Made by a program: the position numbers and the translations under genes | Shown: one piece after another, positions 41,888-51,862 of the stretch | Layout: every line of letters starts with the position of its first letter | How positions within the stretch are numbered: the stretch's first letter is position 1 | Notes under the pieces: model-generated | The model's input: the letters and a program-made list of their open reading frames with translations, nothing else | Database searches by the model: none | What the model was told of the DNA's origin: nothing | NCBI RefSeq assembly: GCF_000716335.1 | Contig: NZ_KL591002.1 | Coordinates: 479,020 to 543,019, forward strand | Source of the DNA: Streptomyces sp. NRRL S-118 | GTDB taxonomy: Bacteria; Actinomycetota; Actinomycetes; Streptomycetales; Streptomycetaceae | Direction of reading: 5' to 3' | DNA length: 64,000 nt

Positions 41888-42799
41888 GTGGAGCGGCATG
41901 AGATCGAGACGTTCCTGACGCTGGCCGAGGAGCTGCACTTCCGGCGGACGTCGGAGCGGCTGGGGCTGGCGCAGGGCCGGGTCAGCCAGACCATCAAGAA
42001 GCTGGAACGGCGCATCGGCGTGCCGCTGTTCGAGCGCACCAGCCGGCACGTGGCGCTGACGGAGGTGGGCAGGCAGCTGCGGGACGACCTGCTCCCCGCC
42101 CACCGGCAGATCCAGCGCGCGGTCGCGCGGGCGGTCTCCGCGGGACGCGGGATCACCGGCGTGCTGAACGTCGGCTACTCCAGTCCCATGGCGGCCGAGC
42201 TCGTCCTGCGGGCCGCCGACACCTTCCACCTCCAGTACCCGGACTGCGAGGTCCGGATCAGGGAGGTGCAGCTCTTCGACCCGTTCGGGCCGGTCCGCGG
42301 GGGCGAGGTGGACCTCCAGCTGACCGAGCGGCCGCTCGACGAGCCCGATCTCACCGCGGGACCGGTGCTGTTCGCCGAGCGCCGCGTACTGCTCGTGCCC
42401 CGCGGGCACCCGCTGGCGGGCCATGCGTCCGTGTCGGTCGAGGATCTCGCCCGGACCACGCTGGTGACGCTGTGCGGGGACATCCCGCACTACTGGCTCG
42501 ACTTCCACTACCCGCGGCGGACCCCGGCCGGGGCGCCCATCACCCAGGGGCCGGCCGCCACCTACTGGCCGGAGGTGCTGGCGCTGGTCGGCGCGGGCAA
42601 GGGGGTGTCGCCCTCCTGTGCGCGCGCCGAGCGCTACTACGCCAGGCCGGACGTCGTGTGGGTGCCCTTCCGGGACGCGCCCCCGGTCGAGTACGGGCTG
42701 CTGTGGCCGGCCGGCGGCGACACCGCGCGCGTGCGCGCCTTCGTGGAGACCCTGTGCGCGGCGGCGGACGAGCGGCAGCCCGCGCCGCCGGGGATCTGA
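41888..42799 (+). CDS. LysR-family transcriptional regulator
   Basis: The product has 303 residues from GTG 41888, five bases after GGGAG; a GTG at 41858 is less likely. The N-terminal HTH carries Phe-Leu-Thr-Leu-Ala-Glu-Glu-Leu-His-Phe, Leu-Gly-Leu-Ala-Gln-Gly-Arg-Val-Ser-Gln and Leu-Glu-Arg-Arg-Ile-Gly. The remaining 210 residues form the periplasmic-binding-like effector domain. The target genes are unknown. It is divergent from the MoxR module gene. Confidence 0.92.
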   Translation: MERHEIETFLTLAEELHFRRTSERLGLAQGRVSQTIKKLERRIGVPLFERTSRHVALTEVGRQLRDDLLPAHRQIQRAVARAVSAGRGITGVLNVGYSSPMAAELVLRAADTFHLQYPDCEVRIREVQLFDPFGPVRGGEVDLQLTERPLDEPDLTAGPVLFAERRVLLVPRGHPLAGHASVSVEDLARTTLVTLCGDIPHYWLDFHYPRRTPAGAPITQGPAATYWPEVLALVGAGKGVSPSCARAERYYARPDVVWVPFRDAPPVEYGLLWPAGGDTARVRAFVETLCAAADERQPAPPGI

Positions 42800-42803
42800 A
42801 CCG

Positions 42804-43571
42804 TCAGGGCAGGGTGAGGATCCGGGGGCCGTCCTCCGTGATCGCGACCGTGTGCTCGATGTGGGCCGCCCGGCTGCCGTCGGCGGTGCGCAGGGTCCAG
42901 CCATCGGGGTCGGTGCGGTACGCGTCGCGGCCGCCCGCCATGAGCATCGGTTCCACGGCGAGGACCAGCCCGTGGCGCAGGGGGAATCCGCGCCCGGGGC
43001 GCCCCCGGTTGGGGACGTGCGGGTCCTCGTGCATGCGGCGGCCGATGCCGTGGCCGCCGAAGTCGGCGGGCATGCCGCAGCCCGCGGCGGCGGCCACGGT
43101 GCCGATGGCGTGCGAGATGTCGCCGACGCGGTTTCCGGGGACGGCGGCGGCGATGCCGGCGTCCAGGGCGCGCCGTGTCGCGTCGATCAGCGCCAGGTCC
43201 TCCGGGCGCGGCGTACCGACCGTGAAACTGATCGCGGCGTCACCGGTCCAGCCGTCCAGTTGCGCGCCGCAGTCGACGCTGACGAGGTCGCCGTCGCGCA
43301 ACCGGTGGCCGGTGGGGATCCCGTGGACGACGGCGTCGTTGACCGATGTGCAGATCACCGCGGGGAAGGGCGTGGGCGCGAAGGACGGCCGGTAGCCGAG
43401 GAACGGGGAGCGGGCACCGGCCTCGGCCAGCACCGTCCGGGCCGCCTCGTCCAGGTCGGTGAGGGGCACCCCGACCCCGGCGGCCTCCCGGACCGCGGCG
43501 AGGGCGCGGGCCACCACGCGTCCCGCCTCACGCATCGCGTCCAGTGCCCTGCCGGTCTTGATCTCCACCAT
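42804..43571 (-). CDS. map: methionine aminopeptidase, type I
   Basis: The product has 255 residues from ATG 43571, eight bases after GGGAG. The metal ligands are in place: Asp in Val-Ser-Val-Asp-Cys-Gly, Asp in Trp-Thr-Gly-Asp-Ala, His in Gly-Gly-His-Gly-Ile-Gly, Glu in Val-Glu-Pro-Met and Glu in His-Ile-Glu-His-Thr. It removes the initiator Met from nascent proteins. Streptomyces carry more than one map gene; this copy lies next to a small XRE gene and shares its promoter region, so it is probably regulated. Confidence 0.95.
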   Translation of the reverse strand: MVEIKTGRALDAMREAGRVVARALAAVREAAGVGVPLTDLDEAARTVLAEAGARSPFLGYRPSFAPTPFPAVICTSVNDAVVHGIPTGHRLRDGDLVSVDCGAQLDGWTGDAAISFTVGTPRPEDLALIDATRRALDAGIAAAVPGNRVGDISHAIGTVAAAAGCGMPADFGGHGIGRRMHEDPHVPNRGRPGRGFPLRHGLVLAVEPMLMAGGRDAYRTDPDGWTLRTADGSRAAHIEHTVAITEDGPRILTLP

Positions 43572-43608
43572 GCCGTGACTCCCGCCCGTTCCCCTTGGAA
43601 CCAATTCT

Positions 43609-43641
43609 TATACCGGTATAGATATCACGGTATTAGTATCG
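43609..43641. promoter_or_regulatory. operator between map and the small XRE gene
   Basis: TATACCGGTATA (43609-43620) is a perfect palindrome, followed by a second imperfect copy (ATCACGGTATTAGTAT). On the plus strand TTGGAA (43595) and TATAGA (43617) form a 16-bp-spaced promoter; on the minus strand TATAAG overlaps the same palindrome. A small XRE protein bound here would control both directions. Confidence 0.65.
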
Positions 43642-43646
43642 CGGGC

Positions 43647-43922
43647 ATGGTGAGGACCCCCTTGACCCCGTGGGAACGGCAGCGCGGCGAGCGGTTCGGC
43701 GCGCTGCTGCGGCAGGCGCGCGGCGAGCGCAGCATGGTGGAGGTCGCGGCGGCGGCGGGGGTGTCCGCGGAGACGCTGCGCAAGATCGAGACCGGGCGGG
43801 CGCCCACACCGGCGTTCTTCACGGTGGCGGCGCTGGCCGCCGCCCTGGGGATGTCCCTGGACGAGCTGGCCGCGGCGTGCGCGGAGGCGGCGGACGAGGA
43901 GCAGCGGGCACTGACGGCCTGA
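43647..43922 (+). CDS. small XRE-family DNA-binding protein
   Basis: The product has 91 residues and consists almost only of one HTH_XRE domain: Leu-Leu-Arg-Gln-Ala-Arg-Gly-Glu, Val-Ala-Ala-Ala-Ala-Gly-Val-Ser-Ala-Glu-Thr-Leu-Arg-Lys-Ile-Glu-Thr-Gly-Arg. No ribosome binding site is obvious. It is divergent from map, with TATACCGGTATA palindromes between them. The likely role is a repressor of itself and map. Confidence 0.88.
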   Translation: MVRTPLTPWERQRGERFGALLRQARGERSMVEVAAAAGVSAETLRKIETGRAPTPAFFTVAALAAALGMSLDELAAACAEAADEEQRALTA

Positions 43923-43953
43923 GGCCCGGCCGGGCTCCGGGAACCCGGAGACC

Positions 43954-44742
43954 TCACTTCAGCTCCCGCCGCGCAGCCCGCTGCTCCTCGATCGCCACTT
44001 CCTTGCGCAACGCCCGCGCCAGCACCACCCCCACGACCATCAGGGCCACCGCGAACCAGCGGGGGGCGGCGCCGAAGAGCAGGACGACGACCCCCATCGG
44101 GATGAGCAGTCCGACGAACGGCATCAGCAGGCCCGACACGCGCGGCCTCGGCCGGGAGGGGTCGAGGCGGGCCCGGACGACCGCCGGGTACCACTCGGTG
44201 AAGCGCATGGCGGTGACGAGGGCCGAGACTTGGACGATCCAGCCGGTCCACAGGTTCTCGGGGTTGTGCAGCACCAGATCGCCCACGGCACCCGCGACGG
44301 CCGCCGCCAGGAAGGCGAGGGCCCAGGCCGCGGTGATGACGGAGGCGGTCCGCAGGAAGTCGGGCGTGTGCCAGAACTCCCGGGGCACCGACCTGCGGGC
44401 GTACGGGGCCGTCAGCGGCGCCCGGACCGCGAGCGAGGCGGCGGCGAGCAGCACCAGGGACAGGTCGGCCAGTTCGTCCCCGTACGTCTCCAGCCAGCGC
44501 AGCGCGCCGGGGACGGCGACCATGCCGGTCACGGCCAGGGCGGCGAAGAAGACGAGGCCGGCCAGCTCCAGGAAGACCGGGCGGGCGCGGACCAGGACGA
44601 GCACGACCGCCACCGCGAGGGCGAGCGCGGCGGCCGGCAGGTAGCGGCCGGGGCCGGCCAGGAGCGAGAAGACGATCCACGGGGACATCCCGGTGATGGA
44701 GCTGTCCATCAGCCTGGCGCCCCGGCCCGCGGCACCGTTCAT
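43954..44742 (-). CDS. multi-pass membrane protein of unknown function
   Basis: The product has 262 residues from ATG 44742 (GGAGG directly before it; ATG 44709 or 44688 are possible). About six hydrophobic helices alternate with Arg-rich loops; the first is around residues 20-45. No transport or enzyme motif was seen. A charged C-terminal tail (Glu-Glu-Gln-Arg-Ala-Ala-Arg-Arg) lies in the cytoplasm. It is convergent with the small XRE gene. The function is unknown. Confidence 0.7.
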   Translation of the reverse strand: MNGAAGRGARLMDSSITGMSPWIVFSLLAGPGRYLPAAALALAVAVVLVLVRARPVFLELAGLVFFAALAVTGMVAVPGALRWLETYGDELADLSLVLLAAASLAVRAPLTAPYARRSVPREFWHTPDFLRTASVITAAWALAFLAAAVAGAVGDLVLHNPENLWTGWIVQVSALVTAMRFTEWYPAVVRARLDPSRPRPRVSGLLMPFVGLLIPMGVVVLLFGAAPRWFAVALMVVGVVLARALRKEVAIEEQRAARRELK

Positions 44743-44830
44743 ACCTCCAGCGTGACGCCTTCCATGCACGGAGGCCAGAGATCCCATAAGTTGCACTTAT
44801 GGGGTCATAGGCGGGGGGCGGGTACCGAGG

Positions 44831-44849
44831 TGAGGGTGGCCTTACTTAG
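44831..44849 (+). promoter_or_regulatory. possible iron box before the ferredoxin-NADP reductase gene
   Basis: TGAGGGTGGCCTTACTTAG matches the actinobacterial DmdR/IdeR iron box TTAGGTTAGGCTAACCTAA at 12 of 19 positions. It lies 68-86 bases before the start codon and could overlap the promoter. A small hairpin GTGGCA/TGCCAC follows in the leader at 44863-44879. The match is moderate only. Confidence 0.4.
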
Positions 44850-44916
44850 AGTTCGGTGTGCAGTGGCAGCACGTGCCACCGCAGTTGAGCTCATTCACCG
44901 CTCGAAGGGAATCCTC

Positions 44917-46281
44917 ATGCCCCGCCCCCTGCGGGTCGCGATCGTCGGTGCCGGCCCCGCCGGGATCTACGCCGCCGACGCGCTGCTGAAGTCCGAGGCC
45001 GCCACCGACCCGGGGGTCTCCATCGACCTCTTCGAGCGGATGCCGGCGCCGTTCGGTCTCATCCGGTACGGCGTGGCCCCGGACCACCCGCGGATCAAGG
45101 GCATCATCACCGCCCTGCACCAGGTGCTCGACAAACCGCAGATACGTCTCTTCGGCAATGTCGACTACCCGTCCGACATCACCCTGGACGACCTGCGCGC
45201 CTTCTACGACGCCGTGATCTTCTCCACGGGCGCGACGGCCGACCGCGAGCTGCGGATCCCGGGCGTCGACCTCGACGGCTCGTACGGCGCCGCCGACTTC
45301 GTCTCCTGGTACGACGGGCACCCGGACGTGCCGCGCACCTGGCCGCTGGAGGCCGAGAAGGTCGCGGTGCTCGGCGTCGGCAACGTGGCACTGGACGTCG
45401 CCCGCATCCTCGCCAAGACCGCCGACGAGCTGCTGCCGACCGAGATCCCGCCGAACGTCCACGCCGGCCTCCGGGCCAACAAGGCGCGGGAGATCCACGT
45501 CTTCGGGCGCCGCGGCCCGGCCCAGGCGAAGTTCAGCCCGATGGAGCTGCGCGAGCTGGACCACTCCCCCACCATCGAGGTCATCGTCAACCCCGAGGAC
45601 ATCGACTACGACGAGGGCTCCATCGAGCAGCGGCGCTCCAACAAGCAGGTCGACATGGTCGCCAAGACCCTGGAGAACTGGGCGATCCGGGACGTCGGCG
45701 ACCGGCCGCACAAGCTGTTCCTGCACTTCTTCGAGTCGCCGAGCGAGATCGTCGGCGAGGACGGCAAGGTCACCGGCCTGCGCACCGAGCGCACCGAGCT
45801 GGACGGCACCGGCAACGTGAAGGGCACCGGCGAGTTCACCACCTGGGACGTCCAGGCGGTCTACCGCGCGGTCGGCTACCTCTCCGACGAGCTGCCCAAG
45901 CTGCCCTGGGACACCGCCTCCGGCACGGTCCCCGACGAGGGCGGCCGCGTGATGGAGGGCGACGAGCCCATGCCGTCCACGTACGTCACGGGCTGGATCC
46001 GCCGCGGCCCCATCGGCCTCATCGGCCACACGAAGGGCGACGCCAACGAGACGGTCGCCAATCTTCTGGAGGACCACCGCGAGGGCCGGCTGCTCACGCC
46101 GGACGCACCGGGCGAGGACGCGGTCGTCGACTTCCTGCGCGGCAAGGGCGTGGAGTACACGACCTGGGAGGGCTGGTACCGGCTCGACGCCGCCGAGCGC
46201 GCCCTGGGCGAGGCCGAGGGCCGCGAGCGCGTGAAGATCGTCGAGCGCGAGGGGATGCTGCGCGCGAGCGCGGAGCGCTGA
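44917..46281 (+). CDS. fprA: ferredoxin-NADP+ reductase, FprA type
   Basis: The product has 454 residues, starting at ATG 44917 six bases after AAGGGA. It has the adrenodoxin-reductase fold of FprA: Val-Gly-Ala-Gly-Pro-Ala-Gly-Ile-Tyr-Ala-Ala-Asp at the N-terminus, Phe-Gly-Leu-Ile-Arg-Tyr-Gly-Val-Ala-Pro-Asp-His, Val-Leu-Gly-Val-Gly-Asn-Val-Ala-Leu-Asp and Phe-Gly-Arg-Arg-Gly-Pro. It exchanges electrons between NADPH and ferredoxin. A candidate iron box upstream suggests a link with iron supply, and a terminator follows the gene. Confidence 0.92.
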   Translation: MPRPLRVAIVGAGPAGIYAADALLKSEAATDPGVSIDLFERMPAPFGLIRYGVAPDHPRIKGIITALHQVLDKPQIRLFGNVDYPSDITLDDLRAFYDAVIFSTGATADRELRIPGVDLDGSYGAADFVSWYDGHPDVPRTWPLEAEKVAVLGVGNVALDVARILAKTADELLPTEIPPNVHAGLRANKAREIHVFGRRGPAQAKFSPMELRELDHSPTIEVIVNPEDIDYDEGSIEQRRSNKQVDMVAKTLENWAIRDVGDRPHKLFLHFFESPSEIVGEDGKVTGLRTERTELDGTGNVKGTGEFTTWDVQAVYRAVGYLSDELPKLPWDTASGTVPDEGGRVMEGDEPMPSTYVTGWIRRGPIGLIGHTKGDANETVANLLEDHREGRLLTPDAPGEDAVVDFLRGKGVEYTTWEGWYRLDAAERALGEAEGRERVKIVEREGMLRASAER

Positions 46282-46289
46282 CACGGGAG

Positions 46290-46327
46290 GGCGGGGCGGC
46301 CCGCGCACATGCGGGGGCCGCCCCGCC
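46290..46327 (+). terminator. terminator after the ferredoxin-NADP reductase gene
   Basis: A 13-bp stem (46290-46302 with 46315-46327) with a 12-base loop follows the stop codon by eight bases. No T-tract is present, as is common in Streptomyces. Confidence 0.7.
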
Positions 46328-46415
46328 GCCTCGGCCGCCCCGGCACCGGGACGAGCCGTCGCGTGCGCCCGGCTCCCGTGGGGGCGAGCGGTGAGAAGTG
46401 AGCGGTGGACGGTGA

Positions 46416-47405
46416 TCAGGCGAACCGGATCTCGTCCCCGATACCCCGCTCCCGCGCGGCCGCGACGACGAGCGCGGCCGCCGCGGCGTCCTGGACCGCC
46501 ACGCCGACCGACTTGTAGAGGGTGATCTGGTCGGCCGAGCTGCGCCCGGTCCTGCTGCCGTTGAGGAGCTCGCCCAGCTCGGCGTGGACGTGTTCCGGCG
46601 TGATGACGCCGTCCCGGATCGGGAACAGCAGGTCGTTGCTCCCGGCCGGGAAGGGCGCGAGGACCGCCCGCCGCGACTCCACGCACACCAGCGCCTCGGC
46701 GACGGTCGCGTCGTCGACCTCCCGGCCGCCCTGGTTGAACCCGACGGACGCGATGTGCACGCCGGGCGTCAGCCATTCCCGCCGCACCACCGGGTCCACG
46801 CTGTGCGTGGCCGCGGCGACCACGTCCGCGCCGTCGAGCGCCGACGCGTAATGCGGGGCCGCCACCACCTCCACGCCGAGCTCCGCGGACAGCTCCTCGG
46901 CCACCACGCCCGCCCGCACCGCGTCCCGCCCGGCCACCCGCACCTGGCGTACCGGCCGCACCCGGCACATCGCCCGGGCGTGCGTCCGCGCCTGCACCCC
47001 GGTGCCCAGCACCGCCAGCACCGCGGCGTCCTCACGGGCCAGGAGCCTCGCCGACAGCGCCGAGGCGGCGGCGGTGCGGGCCGCGGTGATGAAGGTGCCG
47101 TCCAGCAGCGCGACGGGCCGCCCCGTCTCCGGGTCGAACACGGCGATCAGCGCCTGGTGCGTCGGCAGCGGCGTCCCGGCGTTGTGCGGGAACAGCGACA
47201 CGAGCTTGCTCATCAGCACGCGGGCCGACGGCACGTACCCCGGCATCGCGGCCAGGAACCCGTCCCGCTCCGGCACGACGGCGGCCACCCTGTCGGGCAC
47301 CGACGCCCGCCCCTCGCTCAGGTCCACCATCGCCGGGCCGAGCCCGTCGATCAGCGCGTCCATGTCGAGCACCTGCTCGACCTGCGACCGTCCCAGTACC
47401 AGCAT
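46416..47405 (-). CDS. ornithine cyclodeaminase/mu-crystallin family protein
   Basis: The product has 329 residues from ATG 47405 (GTG 47411 possible). Typical parts are Pro-Thr-His-Gln-Ala in the catalytic loop region, Leu-Gly-Thr-Gly-Val-Gln-Ala-Arg-Thr-His (NAD loop) and Gly-Ala-Asp-Val-Val-Ala-Ala-Ala-Thr-His-Ser. Relatives deaminate ornithine to proline, reduce cyclic ketimines, or make amino-acid precursors for siderophores and antibiotics. No biosynthetic partner gene is near, so the substrate is open. It is convergent with fprA. Confidence 0.88.
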   Translation of the reverse strand: MLVLGRSQVEQVLDMDALIDGLGPAMVDLSEGRASVPDRVAAVVPERDGFLAAMPGYVPSARVLMSKLVSLFPHNAGTPLPTHQALIAVFDPETGRPVALLDGTFITAARTAAASALSARLLAREDAAVLAVLGTGVQARTHARAMCRVRPVRQVRVAGRDAVRAGVVAEELSAELGVEVVAAPHYASALDGADVVAAATHSVDPVVRREWLTPGVHIASVGFNQGGREVDDATVAEALVCVESRRAVLAPFPAGSNDLLFPIRDGVITPEHVHAELGELLNGSRTGRSSADQITLYKSVGVAVQDAAAAALVVAAARERGIGDEIRFA

Positions 47406-47475
47406 CCGCACAGCGTCCGTCAGCGCGGCACCGGGCGGGGAGGCGACACGCCGGGGCGCTCCCCGCCGGGGCGCT

Positions 47476-48171
47476 CTAGAACGGCGTCCGCGCCGACTCC
47501 ATCAGCCGTGCGGTGTCGTCGGCGCGCAGCCGCAGGGCGTTGCCGACGGTCGTCAGCACGTCCTGCTCCTCCTGGCTGTACGCGCCGTCCGCGAGCGCGA
47601 TCCGCGCGCCCTGCAGCAGGATCGACTCGCGGCCCGCGGGGGCGAGGTGCGGCGAGAGCGGTTCGAGGGCCTCGTGCAGCTCGATGGCGAGCGCCGCGCC
47701 GCAGGGTCCGCCGGCGTCGGTGACGAAGCGGCCCGTGTCGGCTTCGAGCGCCGCGATGAGGGAGGTGAGGCTGTCGGCCGTGCAGTCCTCGTATCCCGCC
47801 GCCCGGACCGCCGAGACCGCGGTCTGCAGGACCGTCCGGGACGAGACGCCGCCGGCCGCGAGGACGGCGAGTGCCACGGTGTGGACCGCGTCGCGCAGCA
47901 TCGCCGAGAAGCGGGCGGTGGTCGGGTGGTCGAGGACGTCCGTGGCGAAGTGGGTGTGGCAGGCCGCGCACTCGACGACGGGCCCGGCGTCACCGCGCGG
48001 CAGCAGCGGGACACCGAAAAGAGTGAAGCGGCGGCGGCCGGTACGGCGCCGGTAGTTGCGGTCCCCGCCGCAGCCCGGGCAGAAGAACTCGCCGTCGCCG
48101 ATCGTGTTCCATGTGGTCGAGATGGAGCAGATGCGCAGTTTCCGGCCGCGTGATCCTCGTGCTGGCAGCAC
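47476..48171 (-). CDS. TerB-like protein with N-terminal zinc ribbon
   Basis: The product has 231 residues from GTG 48171, six bases after GGAGG; a longer frame to 48258 is not supported. The N-terminal zinc ribbon has Cys-Pro-Gly-Cys and Cys-Ala-Ala-Cys about 38 residues apart. The remainder is helical with the acidic TerB-type pattern: Ile-Ala-Leu-Ala-Asp-Gly-Ala-Tyr-Ser-Gln-Glu-Glu-Gln-Asp-Val-Leu near the end. TerB domains are linked to tellurite tolerance and stress complexes, but the role here is unknown. It is a single gene. Confidence 0.78.
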   Translation of the reverse strand: MLPARGSRGRKLRICSISTTWNTIGDGEFFCPGCGGDRNYRRRTGRRRFTLFGVPLLPRGDAGPVVECAACHTHFATDVLDHPTTARFSAMLRDAVHTVALAVLAAGGVSSRTVLQTAVSAVRAAGYEDCTADSLTSLIAALEADTGRFVTDAGGPCGAALAIELHEALEPLSPHLAPAGRESILLQGARIALADGAYSQEEQDVLTTVGNALRLRADDTARLMESARTPF

Positions 48172-48309
48172 GTCGCACCTCCATGAATCCCCCGCAGCCC
48201 TTCGGACACGGGAGGCACCGCCACGGCCACCTTGCCGCGTGGGCGTGATGTTAGCCACATCAGTGATGCCGCGTCAGTACCCCGTCCGGAGAACGCCACC
48301 GGACATGGC

Positions 48310-48342
48310 CGAACCCCGACCGCTCGCGGCGGGCGGGGTTCG
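48310..48342 (-). terminator. terminator of leuA
   Basis: CGAACCCC (48310) pairs with GGGGTTCG (48335) around a 17-base loop, 20-52 bases behind the leuA stop. It has no T-tract. Confidence 0.65.
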
Positions 48343-48361
48343 GGCCGGAGAACCGGGCGGA

Positions 48362-50211
<1,850 letters not shown>

Positions 50212-50215
50212 ACGA

Positions 50216-50263
50216 CTACAGGCCCTCGCCGCGGCAGCTAAGGAGAAGCAGCCCGAAACGCAT
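50216..50263 (-). CDS. leuL: leuA leader peptide
   Basis: ATG 50263 opens 15 codons reading MRFGLLLLSCRGEGL and ends with TAG. Four consecutive Leu codons (CTG, CTT, CTC, CTT) include codons rare in this genome, so ribosomes would stall when leucyl-tRNA is short. No ribosome binding site precedes it; TAGGCT upstream would be a -10, so the mRNA may be leaderless. It is too short for normal gene finding. Confidence 0.8.
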   Translation of the reverse strand: MRFGLLLLSCRGEGL

Positions 50264-50422
50264 GATGTGCAGCAGCCTAGCCGAGGGACACGGTGGGCGG
50301 GGGGTCCGTTCCAGTATGCGGGATCGCCGTCCGCAATCCCGAAACCGTGACCTATCACTCCTTTTCAGCAATCATGGTCGCAGCTGGTGACAGCACGGTG
50401 ACGCGCTGCCACATTGCGGAAC

Positions 50423-51490
50423 ATGACTCCCACGCTTGCTCCCGTGCACTGCACGATCGTGCCGCCCCACCTGCTGGACCGCCTCAGCCGCGCCGCCGAC
50501 CCCGCGGTCGCCGCGGCCGCGCGCCGCACGCTCGTCGCGGACGCCGCCAACCGCACCGCGCGCCGCCTGACCACGGTCGTCGGCGCCACCCCCGTACCAC
50601 TGGCGGCGGACGCGCCCCTCGACAAACCCCGGCGCACGATCTACGACGCCGGGCACACGACCCGGCTGCCGGGCAGCAAGGTCCGCGGGGAGGCCGAGGA
50701 GCCGACGCAGGACGCGACCGTCAACCGCGCGTACGCCGGCCTGGGCGCGACGTTCGAGCTGTTCCGCGACGCGTACGGGCGCAACTCGATCGACGGATCC
50801 GGGCTGCCGCTCGACGCGACCGTCCACTACGACCGGGACTACAACAACGCCTTCTGGAACGGCGACCGGATGGTCTTCGGCGACGGCGACGGCCGCATCT
50901 TCGTCGACTTCACCGTCGCGGTGGACGTCATCGGCCACGAGCTGGCGCACGGCGTCACGCAGTACACCGCGAACCTGGCGTACTTCGGCCAGTCCGGCGC
51001 GCTCAACGAGTCGATGTCCGACGTGTTCGGCTCGCTGGTCAAGCAGTACACGCTGAAGCAGACGGCGGAGCAGGCCGACTGGCTGATCGGGGCCGGGCTC
51101 CTGGCGGAGGACGTCCAGGGTGTGGCGCTGCGTTCGATGAAGGCCCCGGGCACGGCGTACGACGACGACGTCCTCGGAAAGGACCCGCAGCCGGCCACGA
51201 TGGACGACTACGTGCACACGGGATCCGACAACGGCGGCGTGCACATCAACTCGGGCATCCCGAACCACGCGTTCTACCTCGTCGCCACCCGGCTGGGCGG
51301 CAACGCCTGGGAACGGGCGGGGCGGATCTGGTACGACGTCCTGACCGGCGGCGGACTCGCGGAGGACGCCGACTTCAAGGACTTCGCCCGCCTGTCGGTG
51401 GCGGCGGCCGGCGAGCGGTACGGCGCGGGCGGCGCGGAGCACGACGCCGTGGTCAAGGCATGGTCGACGGTGGGTGTGCCGACGGAGTAG
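50423..51490 (+). CDS. M4-family neutral metallopeptidase without signal peptide
   Basis: The product has 355 residues from ATG 50423. The catalytic zinc site is His172-Glu173-Leu-Ala-His176 with the third ligand Glu196 in Asn-Glu-Ser-Met-Ser-Asp, as in thermolysin. A second conserved His appears in Ser-Asp-Asn-Gly-Gly-Val-His-Ile-Asn-Ser-Gly. The N-terminus lacks a signal peptide and a long propeptide, so this is the protealysin-like cytoplasmic or precursor-type group. An emfourin-like inhibitor gene follows 9 bases later. The target is unknown. Confidence 0.9.
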   Translation: MTPTLAPVHCTIVPPHLLDRLSRAADPAVAAAARRTLVADAANRTARRLTTVVGATPVPLAADAPLDKPRRTIYDAGHTTRLPGSKVRGEAEEPTQDATVNRAYAGLGATFELFRDAYGRNSIDGSGLPLDATVHYDRDYNNAFWNGDRMVFGDGDGRIFVDFTVAVDVIGHELAHGVTQYTANLAYFGQSGALNESMSDVFGSLVKQYTLKQTAEQADWLIGAGLLAEDVQGVALRSMKAPGTAYDDDVLGKDPQPATMDDYVHTGSDNGGVHINSGIPNHAFYLVATRLGGNAWERAGRIWYDVLTGGGLAEDADFKDFARLSVAAAGERYGAGGAEHDAVVKAWSTVGVPTE

Positions 51491-51499
51491 ACAGGGCCC

Positions 51500-51766
51500 A
51501 TGCGGATTCGGGTGACGCGCACCGGCGGCTTCGCGGGCATCGAGCGGCGGGCCGAGGTGAACACCTCGGGCCGCCGCGACGCAGCGGAGTGGCACGCCCT
51601 GGCGGAGGCGGCGCTCGCCGCGGGCGGGGCCGCTCCCGCCGGCGGCGTGCCGGACGGCTTCCACTACACGATCACGGTCGACGGCCGCACGGTGCGCTGC
51701 GCGGACCCGTGCCTGTCGGAGGCGCAGCGGGAGCTGGTGAGCCGGGTGCTGCGGGAGGGCGCCTAG
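51500..51766 (+). CDS. emfourin-like inhibitor of the M4 protease
   Basis: The product has 88 residues. It starts with Met-Arg-Ile-Arg-Val-Thr-Arg-Thr-Gly-Gly-Phe-Ala-Gly-Ile, a pattern of the emfourin family that inhibits protealysin-like M4 peptidases. A helix with Trp-His-Ala-Leu-Ala-Glu and a final beta part with His-Tyr-Thr-Ile-Thr-Val-Asp-Gly follow. It is encoded directly behind the protease, so the pair forms an enzyme/inhibitor module. Confidence 0.8.
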   Translation: MRIRVTRTGGFAGIERRAEVNTSGRRDAAEWHALAEAALAAGGAAPAGGVPDGFHYTITVDGRTVRCADPCLSEAQRELVSRVLREGA

Positions 51767-51781
51767 CGCCGGGCGGCCGCC

Positions 51782-51862
51782 AGGGGGTGTCTCGCCGATC
51801 CCACGGGCTCGCGGCGGCCGGCGCCGCTCACGGATCCGGCCCGACCGACGAGAACGCCCCCT
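51782..51862. terminator. long inverted repeat between the inhibitor gene and era
   Basis: AGGGGGTGTCTCG (51782) is complementary, with small bulges, to CGAGAACGCCCCCT (51849), which overlaps the era stop codon. A GC-rich inner stem lies between. It is a probable bidirectional terminator between convergent units. Confidence 0.4.

Noticed and set aside
48158..48172. CGTGCTG/CAGCACG inverted repeat at the start of the TerB-like gene
   Set aside because: It lies within the first codons and is short; common in GC-rich coding sequence.
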